Shown: one piece after another, positions 1 through 5,245 of the stretch | Layout of the letters: the number at the start of each line of letters is the position of its first letter | Position numbering within the stretch: the first letter of the stretch is position 1 | Position numbers and translations under genes: made by a program | Notes under the pieces: model-generated | Databases searched by the model: none | The model's input: the letters and a program-made list of their open reading frames with translations, nothing else | What the model was told of the DNA's origin: nothing | Assembly: GCA_025464025.1 (NCBI GenBank) | Contig: JAODBP010000084.1 | Location: 1-6,887 of the forward strand | DNA from: Actinomycetes bacterium | Lineage (GTDB): Bacteria; Actinomycetota; Acidimicrobiia; Acidimicrobiales; CADCSY01 | Reading direction: 5' to 3' | DNA length: 6,887 bases

Positions 1-2
1 GC

Positions 3-32
3 CGATGGCCGGGGCTCTCGCCCCGGCCATCG
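3..32 (-). terminator. Perfect 13-bp hairpin after the left secreted-protein genes
   Basis: Bases 3-15 and 20-32 are exact reverse complements (13 bp) around the 4-base loop TCTC. The hairpin begins 32 bases past the stop codon of the minus-strand gene at 65-916, where a rho-independent terminator would be expected. The U-tract a minus-strand terminator needs would lie at or beyond base 1, so it cannot be checked. The hairpin could also serve a convergent gene to the left. The stem is seen directly; terminator function is inferred. Confidence 0.7.
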
Positions 33-64
33 ACATCCCCAGCTTGGAGGAAGGTGAGAGAGCC

Positions 65-916
65 TTAGCCCTGGATCTGCCAGCGCAGGTTCAGGCTGGC
101 CTTCTGGTTCATGTACGGGTTGTCGCAACCCTGGCCGTTCGAGTCGATGAAGCCATCGGTGGGCGTGTCATCGGTGGCCGTGATGCCCGGGGTGTTGATC
201 TGGAGGGCGGCCGAGCAGTCGGTCGTGCCCGTGGTCTTCTTCCAATAGACGCTGACCGTGACCTTGGCCTTGTTGGTGACCCCGATGGTCGTCAGGTCGG
301 TGCCGGACGACGGGAGCACCGAGAGCGGGGCGTTGAACTTGTGGGCCGAGCTGAAGTCGTTGAACGACTGGCCGGTCGTGCTGTCGGTGATGGCGACGCA
401 GGCACCGACGGCGACCGGGTAGATGCAGTTGTTCGTGGTGTCGTTGTGGAAGGACACCTGGACCCGGTCACAGAGGTCCTGGGCGGTGCCCATGTCGAAC
501 CCGCTGTTGTTGACCGTGACAGCGCAGTTGGCCAGGGCGTAGAGCTTCAGGGCACCGTCGACGTCACCGACGTTCTGGATCTCGACGTCCTTGGTGGCGA
601 GGACGCCCGGCTTCAATGGCGTCGGGAAGAGCGGGGCGCACGTCGCGTTGTTGGCGTCGACGTTGGGGCTGGCCACACCGGTGCCAGCGACGCCGGCCGG
701 CGTGACGCAGGTGGTGTTGTTCGAGATGGCCATGCGGGCCGTCGTGAAGGTGGCGTTGTTGGTGGTGCTGGCGCTGAACGAGGCGAAGGTGCCGGCACCG
801 GCGATGGCAGCGACCGCCCCGACCAGCATGGTGCCGATCACGAGCTTGCGGGCCCGACTGATTTTCGCCTTGGTCTTGTGGACGAGGACGTAGTCCTCAT
901 TCTGCTCGGGGTTCAC
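65..916 (-). CDS. SipW-type signal peptide secreted protein (TasA/camelysin-like), 283 aa
   Basis: Probable exported surface or matrix protein whose function is not known. The start is GTG at 914-916, supported by AGGAGAG 6 bases upstream on the minus strand; the stop is TAA. After a charged N-terminus (residues 1-24, with K14, K16, K18, R21, R23, K24) comes a hydrophobic stretch (about 25-41) ending in GAGTFASFSASTTN (40-53). This matches the SipW-cognate signal class, in which cleavage near the F-A-S-F site exposes the first strand of a TasA-like beta domain. A core K-P-G-x-L-A-T block lies at 102-108. Eight cysteines (70, 93, 131, 149, 164, 173, 234, 264) suggest disulfides outside the cell. 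The C-terminus keeps L-x-W-Q-I-Q, but the Q-G-R of its paralogues has become M-N-Q. It is the most diverged of the four paralogues here and lacks the inserted domain. It follows the gene at 981-2099 by 64 bases on the same strand, so the two are probably co-transcribed. Confidence 0.87.
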   Translation of the reverse strand: MNPEQNEDYVLVHKTKAKISRARKLVIGTMLVGAVAAIAGAGTFASFSASTTNNATFTTARMAISNNTTCVTPAGVAGTGVASPNVDANNATCAPLFPTPLKPGVLATKDVEIQNVGDVDGALKLYALANCAVTVNNSGFDMGTAQDLCDRVQVSFHNDTTNNCIYPVAVGACVAITDSTTGQSFNDFSSAHKFNAPLSVLPSSGTDLTTIGVTNKAKVTVSVYWKKTTGTTDCSAALQINTPGITATDDTPTDGFIDSNGQGCDNPYMNQKASLNLRWQIQG

Positions 917-938
917 GGTTCTCTCCTGGTTTCCGGGA

Positions 939-956
939 TAGCTGGGGTAGCTGGGG
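939..956. repeat. Tandem pair of 9-bp direct repeats in the leader of the 283-aa gene
   Basis: TAGCTGGGG occurs twice head to tail (939-947 and 948-956) in the 64-base gap between the two minus-strand secreted-protein genes, upstream of the AGGAGAG ribosome binding site. On the transcript it reads CCCCAGCTA twice. It may be simple slippage or a leader element; there is no functional evidence. Confidence 0.5.
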
Positions 957-980
957 TTGGGTCTGGTGCTGCGATGGCTC

Positions 981-2099
981 TTACTGGAGCGCCTGCCAGG
1001 TCATGCCGAAGGTGGCGAGGCGGCCCTGGTAGTAGTTGGTCGCCGCCAGGTCGAGCCCGATGCTCACCGAGAAGACCTTGGCGGTCGAGACCGGCAGGCT
1101 GGCCAGCGCGGTGATCGGCGCCTGGGCGGTGACGGCTCCGGCGGCGCCCGACGGGGCGAACATCCGGGTGAAGTTCATGATCGAGTGGGCCGGCGTGTAG
1201 CTGCAGTGCGTGTCCTGCGTGGCCGGGTAGACCGCCGTCATCGTCGGCGTACCGTTGGTGCCGGTGCCGATCGTGGCGCCGGCGTTGCGGGAGGCCGGGT
1301 TGGTCACCACGAGGGTGGCACCCGGGTTCTTGGCGGCGAAATAGACGAAGCCGTCGGTGCCGATCCCGGAGAGGACCGGGAGGTTGGCGGTGATGAGGGC
1401 GTTCTGGATCGCCGTCTCCATGGTGGGGTTGGTGAACGGTGTGTTGCCCGTGCCACCCATCGAGAGGCTGTAGACGCCGGGGGCGATCGTGATGGTCACG
1501 TTGCCGGCGCCACCCACGTTGAACGTCATCTGGTCGTTCGTGGAGGCGGTGATCGTGGCGGTCGTGCCGGGGTTGGCGAACACCGCCGTGTTGCCCCGCA
1601 CCTCCTGGGAGGCGCCACCGCCGTAGATGCACTTGCTGGTGGTGGTGTCGGTGATCGTCAGGTTGGCGGTCTCGCACATGCTGCCGGTACCGGTGGCGAT
1701 CTCGCCGGGGCGGGGGGTGTCGGCGCAGTTGGTGATGGCCGTGGTGCCCGAGTAGAGGGTGAGGCCGCCGGCAGCGGCGAGGCTGCCGGCGTTGTTGATC
1801 GTGACGGTCTGGGTCGCGGCGTCGCCCGGCTTGCTGATGCCGGCGGTGAAGACCGCATCGCAGTTCGTGTTGGCGTTCGTGTCGGTGTTGGCGCCGGCGA
1901 CGCCGTTGGCCGAGGTGCCGTTCGAGTAGCAGAGGCTGCCGCCACCCTTGGTGTTGGTCAGCACGAGCGAACCGGTCGAGAAGGCCGAGCCTGCGTTGGT
2001 CGTCGTGGCGTTGAACGTCGCGAAGGTGCCCGCGCCGAACGCCGACCCGGCCAGGGAGACCAGGAGCACGGCCAAGAGGAGCTTTCTCACCGTTGTCAC
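981..2099 (-). CDS. SipW-type signal peptide secreted protein with an inserted beta domain, 372 aa
   Basis: Probable exported fibre or matrix subunit. The chosen start is GTG at 2097-2099, which places a short basic n-region (T-T-V-R-K) directly before a hydrophobic stretch (about 7-22) and the GAGTFATFNATTTN cleavage region (22-35). A second GTG at 2088-2090 would also work. The frame is open back to an ATG at 2187-2189, but that start would bury the signal peptide behind 30 unrelated residues. No Shine-Dalgarno is visible, so leaderless initiation is possible. Paralogue landmarks are K-P-G-D-A-A-T (90-96), C-I-Y-G (157-160) and the terminal QGRLATFGMTWQALQ. Six cysteines are present (57, 80, 125, 142, 157, 299). 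Relative to its shorter paralogues it has roughly 95 extra residues (about 186-280), rich in T, V, G and A and probably beta-structured, plus a longer C-terminal segment. It appears to be the first gene of a minus-strand operon, divergent from the histidine kinase. Confidence 0.87.
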   Translation of the reverse strand: MTTVRKLLLAVLLVSLAGSAFGAGTFATFNATTTNAGSAFSTGSLVLTNTKGGGSLCYSNGTSANGVAGANTDTNANTNCDAVFTAGISKPGDAATQTVTINNAGSLAAAGGLTLYSGTTAITNCADTPRPGEIATGTGSMCETANLTITDTTTSKCIYGGGASQEVRGNTAVFANPGTTATITASTNDQMTFNVGGAGNVTITIAPGVYSLSMGGTGNTPFTNPTMETAIQNALITANLPVLSGIGTDGFVYFAAKNPGATLVVTNPASRNAGATIGTGTNGTPTMTAVYPATQDTHCSYTPAHSIMNFTRMFAPSGAAGAVTAQAPITALASLPVSTAKVFSVSIGLDLAATNYYQGRLATFGMTWQALQ

Positions 2100-2105
2100 A
2101 TGAAC

Positions 2106-2111
2106 AGTGTC
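2106..2111 (-). promoter_or_regulatory. Possible -10 element for leaderless transcription of the 372-aa gene
   Basis: On the minus strand these bases read GACACT, sharing A2, A4 and T6 with TATAAT. They lie 6 bases before the GTG at 2099, the spacing expected if the start codon is the first transcribed base. The absence of a Shine-Dalgarno fits. There is no convincing -35 element, and a weak hexamer like this can occur by chance. Confidence 0.25.
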
Positions 2112-2137
2112 GGCTGACGGGAGGCATTTCCATATGG

Positions 2138-2166
2138 CCGGACCGTGCGGTTCGGCGTTGGTCCGG
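2138..2166. repeat. 7-bp inverted repeat in the divergent intergenic region
   Basis: CCGGACC (2138-2144) and GGTCCGG (2160-2166) are exact reverse complements separated by 15 bases. They lie between the TGACTAGTCA palindrome and the start of the 372-aa minus-strand gene. This could be a protein-binding dyad or an mRNA stem if transcription starts upstream, but GC-rich repeats of this length are common by chance. Confidence 0.35.
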
Positions 2167-2178
2167 ATCAACAGGTGG

Positions 2179-2188
2179 TGACTAGTCA
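2179..2188. promoter_or_regulatory. Palindromic operator candidate TGACTAGTCA, copy 1
   Basis: A perfect 10-bp palindrome, AT-rich against a very GC-rich background, lies between the divergent secreted-protein gene and the histidine kinase. Its centre is about 62 bases upstream of the kinase start codon and about 84 bases upstream of the GTG of the minus-strand gene. Both are workable distances for an activator. An identical copy occurs at 4293-4302 and nowhere else in the window. NarL/LuxR-family regulators bind as dimers to short dyads, so the neighbouring response regulator is the natural candidate to bind here. The sequence is seen; the binding protein is inferred. Confidence 0.5.
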
Positions 2189-2233
2189 TCGCGGGCGGTC
2201 AGAACCGTCCCGTGCTCCCCCGGACGGCCCCTC

Positions 2234-2239
2234 TACCCT
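2234..2239 (+). promoter_or_regulatory. Probable -10 element for a leaderless histidine kinase mRNA
   Basis: TACCCT fits the TAnnnT consensus for actinobacterial -10 boxes and ends 6 bases before the A of the ATG at 2246. Transcription would therefore start at the start codon itself. There is no Shine-Dalgarno in front of this ATG, as expected for a leaderless message. No good -35 box is seen, which is common when an activator drives the promoter; the palindrome at 2179-2188 is placed for that. Confidence 0.5.
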
Positions 2240-2245
2240 GACGCC

Positions 2246-3640
2246 ATGAGCATGCGGACGCGCGACCTGGTGGCGATCGCAGCCATCGTGTCGGCCGTGG
2301 CGACCGCCGCTGTCGGGCTCGATCCGACGGTGCGCTCGGCGTTCGACGCCCCCGAGCTCCGCACTGCGCTGGCCATCTCGCAGGGCCTGATCGCCCTCGT
2401 CGTGGCCTACCTGCTCTACGGGCGGGTCCGTCGCCGGCGGCTGCTCAACGACTTCGCCCTGGTCTGTGCCCTCGGCCTGCTGGCCGTCGGGAGCCTGTTC
2501 TTCGCCGCCCTGCCCTCCCCCGACCTCCAGGAGAGCCCGCTCGTCTTCCAGATCTGGGCGCCACTCGCCGTGCGGTTCGTGGCCATCGCCATCATCGCCT
2601 GGTCGGCCCTGAGCCGCGATCGGCGCCTGCCGGAGCGGATCCAGCGCCCGGGCGTGGCCGTCGTGGTCCTCGTCGACGCCATCCTCGCGGTGATCGCCGT
2701 CGGCACCGCCGCCCTCAGCGGCGTCCTCCCCGCCGCCGTGCGGGTCACCGCCATCACCGCCAGCGCGCCCGACCTGTCCAGCCACGTGGTGCTCACGATC
2801 ACCCAGCTCCTGCTGGCCCTGCTGTGCGGGGCGGCGTCGATGGGCTTCCTCAAGCGCTCGACCGGCCGGCGCGACCCGCTCAGCGCCGCCCTGGCCGTCG
2901 GGTCGGTGCTGCTCGGCTTCGCCTTCCTCTGCTTCGCCATCTACCCGTCGAACGACACCGACATCGTCCAGAGCGGCGACGCCCTCCGGCTCGGCTTCTA
3001 CCTCGTGCTCCTCGTGGGTGCCGAGCGCGAGATCGACCGCTACTGGAGCCGGCTCGCCGACGTCGCCATCTACGAGGAGCGCCGCCGCCTGGCCCGCGAC
3101 CTGCACGACGGCGTGGCCCAGGAGCTGGCCTACGTGGTGACCCAGACCCGCCTCCTGGTGCGGGGCCGGGCCGCGCCCGGCACCGACGAGCGGGTCGCCG
3201 CCGCCGCCGAGCGGGCCCTCGACGAGTCGCGTCGGGCGATCATCGCCCTCACGCTCCGCGACGACGAGCCGCTGCACCTCGCCCTGGCGCGCGCCGCCGA
3301 GGACGTGGCCGGCCGGGTCGGCGTCGAGGTCGACGTCAACGTGCACGTGCCGGAGAACACGCGCGTCAGCGGCGAGCTGCGCGAGGCTCTGGTCCGCATC
3401 GTGCAGGAGTCCGTCAGCAACGCGGGTCGGCACGGGCACGCCAGCCGGGTCCGGATCAGCATGGGCGCCGACAGCGTCCTGCGGATCAGCGACAACGGTG
3501 CCGGCTTCGACCCCGACGGCACCGGTGACGGCCGGTTCGGCCTGGTTTCCATGCGCGAGCGAGCCGAGCGGCTCGGCGCGCGCTTCTCGATCCAATCCGA
3601 ACCCGGGCGGGGGACCAACGTGGAGGTAGCGCTGCGATGA
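2246..3640 (+). CDS. NarL-family membrane sensor histidine kinase, 464 aa
   Basis: Sensor of a two-component system. It should autophosphorylate on a histidine and pass the phosphate to the regulator encoded immediately downstream. The N-terminal half has about eight hydrophobic segments (roughly 7-25, 40-58, 69-90, 103-122, 136-162, 180-201, 212-233, 247-258) and no large extracellular loop, so the signal is probably sensed within or near the membrane. A linker (259-276) leads to a HisKA_3 dimerisation domain with E-E-R-R-R-L-A-R-D-L-H-D-G-V, where H287 is the phosphorylation site. The HATPase_c domain follows, with an N-box Q-E-S-V-S-N-A (N392), D-N-G-A-G-F (416-421), G-R-F-G-L-V-S-M (429-436) and E-P-G-R-G-T (452-457). 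All expected catalytic motifs are intact. The start is ATG 2246, favoured by the -10-like TACCCT exactly upstream; ATG 2252 is an alternative. The stop overlaps the regulator's ATG. The stimulus cannot be read from the sequence. Confidence 0.95.
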   Translation: MSMRTRDLVAIAAIVSAVATAAVGLDPTVRSAFDAPELRTALAISQGLIALVVAYLLYGRVRRRRLLNDFALVCALGLLAVGSLFFAALPSPDLQESPLVFQIWAPLAVRFVAIAIIAWSALSRDRRLPERIQRPGVAVVVLVDAILAVIAVGTAALSGVLPAAVRVTAITASAPDLSSHVVLTITQLLLALLCGAASMGFLKRSTGRRDPLSAALAVGSVLLGFAFLCFAIYPSNDTDIVQSGDALRLGFYLVLLVGAEREIDRYWSRLADVAIYEERRRLARDLHDGVAQELAYVVTQTRLLVRGRAAPGTDERVAAAAERALDESRRAIIALTLRDDEPLHLALARAAEDVAGRVGVEVDVNVHVPENTRVSGELREALVRIVQESVSNAGRHGHASRVRISMGADSVLRISDNGAGFDPDGTGDGRFGLVSMRERAERLGARFSIQSEPGRGTNVEVALR

Positions 3641-4299
3641 GTGACCCGGTGACCGGCAAGCCCTGGCGGGTCCTGCTGGCGGACGACCACCCCCCGACCC
3701 GGGCTGGCGTCCGCTACACCCTCGAAGCGGCCGGGATGGTGGTGTGCGCCGAGGCCTCCGACGCCAACGGCGCCGTCGACGCCGCCCTGCGGGAGATCCC
3801 CGACGTCTGCCTCCTCGACATCCACATGCCCGGCAGCGGCATCAACGCGGCCCGGGCCATCACCCGGGAGCTCCCCGACACCCGCGTGGTCATGCTCACC
3901 GTGTCGCGGGACGACGAGGACCTCTTCGAGGCGCTGCGCGCCGGGGCCAGCGGCTACCTCCTGAAGGACATGGACCCCGACCGGGTGCCCCACGCCCTCG
4001 AGGGCGTGCTGGCCGGCGAGGCCGCCCTCCCCCGCACCTTGCTCCTGCGGGTGATGGACGAGTTCCGCGACCGCGGCAAGCGCCGCCTGCGGCTGCCGGG
4101 CGGCCGGAAGGGCGCCGACCTCTCCGAGCGCGAGTGGGAGGTCCTGAACCTCCTGCGGGACGGCCAGTCGACCCAGGAGATCGCCGCTCGCCTGTACGTG
4201 TCGGCGGCCACCGTGCGGAGCCACGTGGCGTCGATCCTGAAGAAGTTGCGGGTCCCCGACCGCGAGGCGGCGATCCGCTTGCTCGACGACGCTGACTAG
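3637..4299 (+). CDS. NarL/LuxR-type response regulator, 220 aa
   Basis: Transcription factor partner of the preceding kinase. The receiver domain (about 10-125) has the acidic pair D16-D17, phospho-acceptor D61 in L-L-D-I-H-M-P-G, T88 and K110 in S-G-Y-L-L-K-D. After a basic linker (about 146-159), a LuxR-type helix-turn-helix spans about 161-207, with L-S-E-R-E-W-E-V-L, the turn region Q-E-I-A-A-R-L-Y-V-S and recognition helix A-A-T-V-R-S-H-V-A-S-I-L-K-K-L. All phosphotransfer residues are present, so it should be a phosphorylation-responsive dimeric DNA-binding protein. Its ATG overlaps the kinase stop by 4 bases (ATGA), and GGAGG lies 10 bases upstream inside the kinase gene, indicating translational coupling. 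Targets are inferred to include the TGACTAGTCA sites at 2179 and 4293, one of which overlaps its own stop codon, and hence the flanking secreted-protein genes. Confidence 0.96.
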   Translation: MSDPVTGKPWRVLLADDHPPTRAGVRYTLEAAGMVVCAEASDANGAVDAALREIPDVCLLDIHMPGSGINAARAITRELPDTRVVMLTVSRDDEDLFEALRAGASGYLLKDMDPDRVPHALEGVLAGEAALPRTLLLRVMDEFRDRGKRRLRLPGGRKGADLSEREWEVLNLLRDGQSTQEIAARLYVSAATVRSHVASILKKLRVPDREAAIRLLDDAD

Positions 4300-4302
4300 T
4301 CA
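4293..4302. promoter_or_regulatory. Palindromic operator candidate TGACTAGTCA, copy 2
   Basis: Exact second copy of the palindrome at 2179-2188, with an 11-base shared match (TGACTAGTCAT). It spans the last codon and TAG stop of the response regulator and lies about 215 bases upstream of the secreted-protein gene starting at 4519. Its AT-richness and exact repetition beside both gene sets suggest a shared regulator-binding site. Overlap with the stop codon means part of the sequence is also coding, so coincidence is not excluded. Confidence 0.45.
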
Positions 4303-4311
4303 TGTCGAGCC

Positions 4312-4338
4312 TTCGGTGTGGAGAGGTTCCACACCGAA
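4312..4338 (+). terminator. 11-bp perfect hairpin downstream of the two-component operon
   Basis: TTCGGTGTGGA (4312-4322) pairs perfectly with TCCACACCGAA (4328-4338) around the 5-base loop GAGGT. It starts 12 bases after the response regulator's stop, a typical terminator position. No U-tract follows (the next bases are ATGGGGC), so it may be a U-less terminator, a partial attenuator, or an operator dyad for the downstream secreted-protein operon. Confidence 0.55.
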
Positions 4339-4438
4339 ATGGGGCACTCGGAGGATGGGCGGATCGGTCGTTGGCCCGCACTATTGGCCCATGGCCCCGA
4401 GCTCGCCCACCCAGATGTCCGCTTCGCGGCGTTCGGGG

Positions 4439-4522
4439 ATGAACGACCAGGTCCGCGGGGTCAAGATCTCCGTGATCGGTGCCGAGAAGGCCAAGGACGA
4501 CACCGACGGAGCCGGACGATGA
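4439..4522 (+). CDS. Doubtful short upstream ORF (27 aa) coupled to the 240-aa gene
   Basis: This frame from ATG 4439 encodes 27 residues rich in K, D and A. Its TGA overlaps the ATG of the next gene in an ATGA junction. Third positions are strongly G/C (about 22 of 26), as in the real genes, but there is no clear ribosome binding site and no recognised family. A minus-strand frame across the same bases (4381-4503) looks equally codon-like. It could be a leader peptide, a remnant, or noncoding leader sequence. Otherwise the 219-base gap 4300-4518 holds only part of the TGACTAGTCA site and the hairpin. Confidence 0.15.
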   Translation: MNDQVRGVKISVIGAEKAKDDTDGAGR

Positions 4523-5241
4523 CCGAGACCAGCTACATCCCCGCGCCGGCCCCGGACAAGCGCAAGCCGCGCCTGCCCCGCTGGGCGCTCCTCGCCATCG
4601 GCGCCCTGTTCCTCGCCGGCGCCGGTGCCGGCACGTTCGCCTCGTTCTCGGCCTCGACGACCAACAGCGGGTCGTTCGCCACCGGCACCCTCGTGCTCTC
4701 GAACCAGAAGGACGCCAACACCGTCTGCATGTCGACGACGGCCGGCATCACCGACGTCAACGACAACGCCGGCTGCGACGCCGCCTACGCCCTGACCCTG
4801 GCGAAGCCGGGCGACATCGCCACGGTGAACATCACGCTGAAGAACGAGGGCTCGCTCGACGCCACCGACCTCAAGGCGTTCGTCAGCACGGCGTGCGCCA
4901 CGACCGATGAGGGCACCGAGACCTACCACGGCACCGGCGACCTGTGCGCCAACCTCCGCTTCTACATCCAGGGCTTCACCACGTCGGGCCGCACGGTGGT
5001 CACGAGCTGCTACTACGGGGCCACCACCGTCGCCAACACCTGCGACTTCACCGACGGTGCCAAGACCCTCGCCGCCTACGGCACCGCCTACCCGAACGCG
5101 GGCACCACGCTCACGATGGGCGCCCTGACGACGGGCACGACCCGCTACCTGACGATCGGCCTCTCGCTGCCGAGCTCGGCCGGCAACACGCTCCAGGGCC
5201 GCAAGGCCGCCTTCGGCCTCAAGTGGCAGATCGTCCAGTAG
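4519..5241 (+). CDS. SipW-type signal peptide secreted protein (TasA-like), compact form, 240 aa
   Basis: Probable exported fibre or matrix subunit, and the simplest version of the paralogue set. The start is ATG 4519, preceded by GGAG (4508-4511) with 7-base spacing. The frame is open further upstream, but the residues there do not look like protein and would push the signal peptide inward. A basic n-region (K14, R15, K16, R18, R21) precedes a hydrophobic stretch (22-35) and GAGAGTFASFSASTTN (34-49), then the first mature strand S-F-A-T-G-T-L-V-L-S, which closely parallels the F-A-S-G-T-L-D-L-S of Bacillus TasA. Core landmarks are K-P-G-D-I-A-T (96-102), N-E-G-S-L-D (109-114), C-Y-Y-G (164-167) and terminal QGRKAAFGLKWQIVQ. 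Six cysteines (70, 86, 126, 143, 164, 175) suggest disulfide pairing outside the cell. It has no inserted domain. It is the first gene of a two-gene unit with the 388-aa paralogue, 4 bases downstream. Confidence 0.9.
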   Translation: MTETSYIPAPAPDKRKPRLPRWALLAIGALFLAGAGAGTFASFSASTTNSGSFATGTLVLSNQKDANTVCMSTTAGITDVNDNAGCDAAYALTLAKPGDIATVNITLKNEGSLDATDLKAFVSTACATTDEGTETYHGTGDLCANLRFYIQGFTTSGRTVVTSCYYGATTVANTCDFTDGAKTLAAYGTAYPNAGTTLTMGALTTGTTRYLTIGLSLPSSAGNTLQGRKAAFGLKWQIVQ

Positions 5242-5245
5242 CGCC

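Noticed and set aside
913..2133. Long open frames on both strands over the 372-aa secreted-protein gene (minus 913-2133 and plus 957-2117)
   Set aside because: Low-complexity R/H/Q- or G/V/A/R-rich translations, against a clear signal peptide and paralogue motifs in the chosen frame.
2100..2189. N-terminal extension of the 372-aa protein to the ATG at 2187-2189
   Set aside because: It would put 30 unrelated residues before the signal peptide, lacks a ribosome binding site, and would run over the palindrome; the GTG at 2097-2099 fits the signal architecture better.
2186..3595. Long minus-strand open frame of 469 codons antisense to the kinase
   Set aside because: It is rich in G, D, H and R with no domain signature, while the plus strand has every histidine kinase motif; it is a GC-rich shadow frame.
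4318..4518. N-terminal extension of the 240-aa protein to the ATG at 4318
   Set aside because: It begins inside the hairpin stem and adds 67 residues with no homology to the paralogues; ATG 4519 has a well-spaced GGAG.
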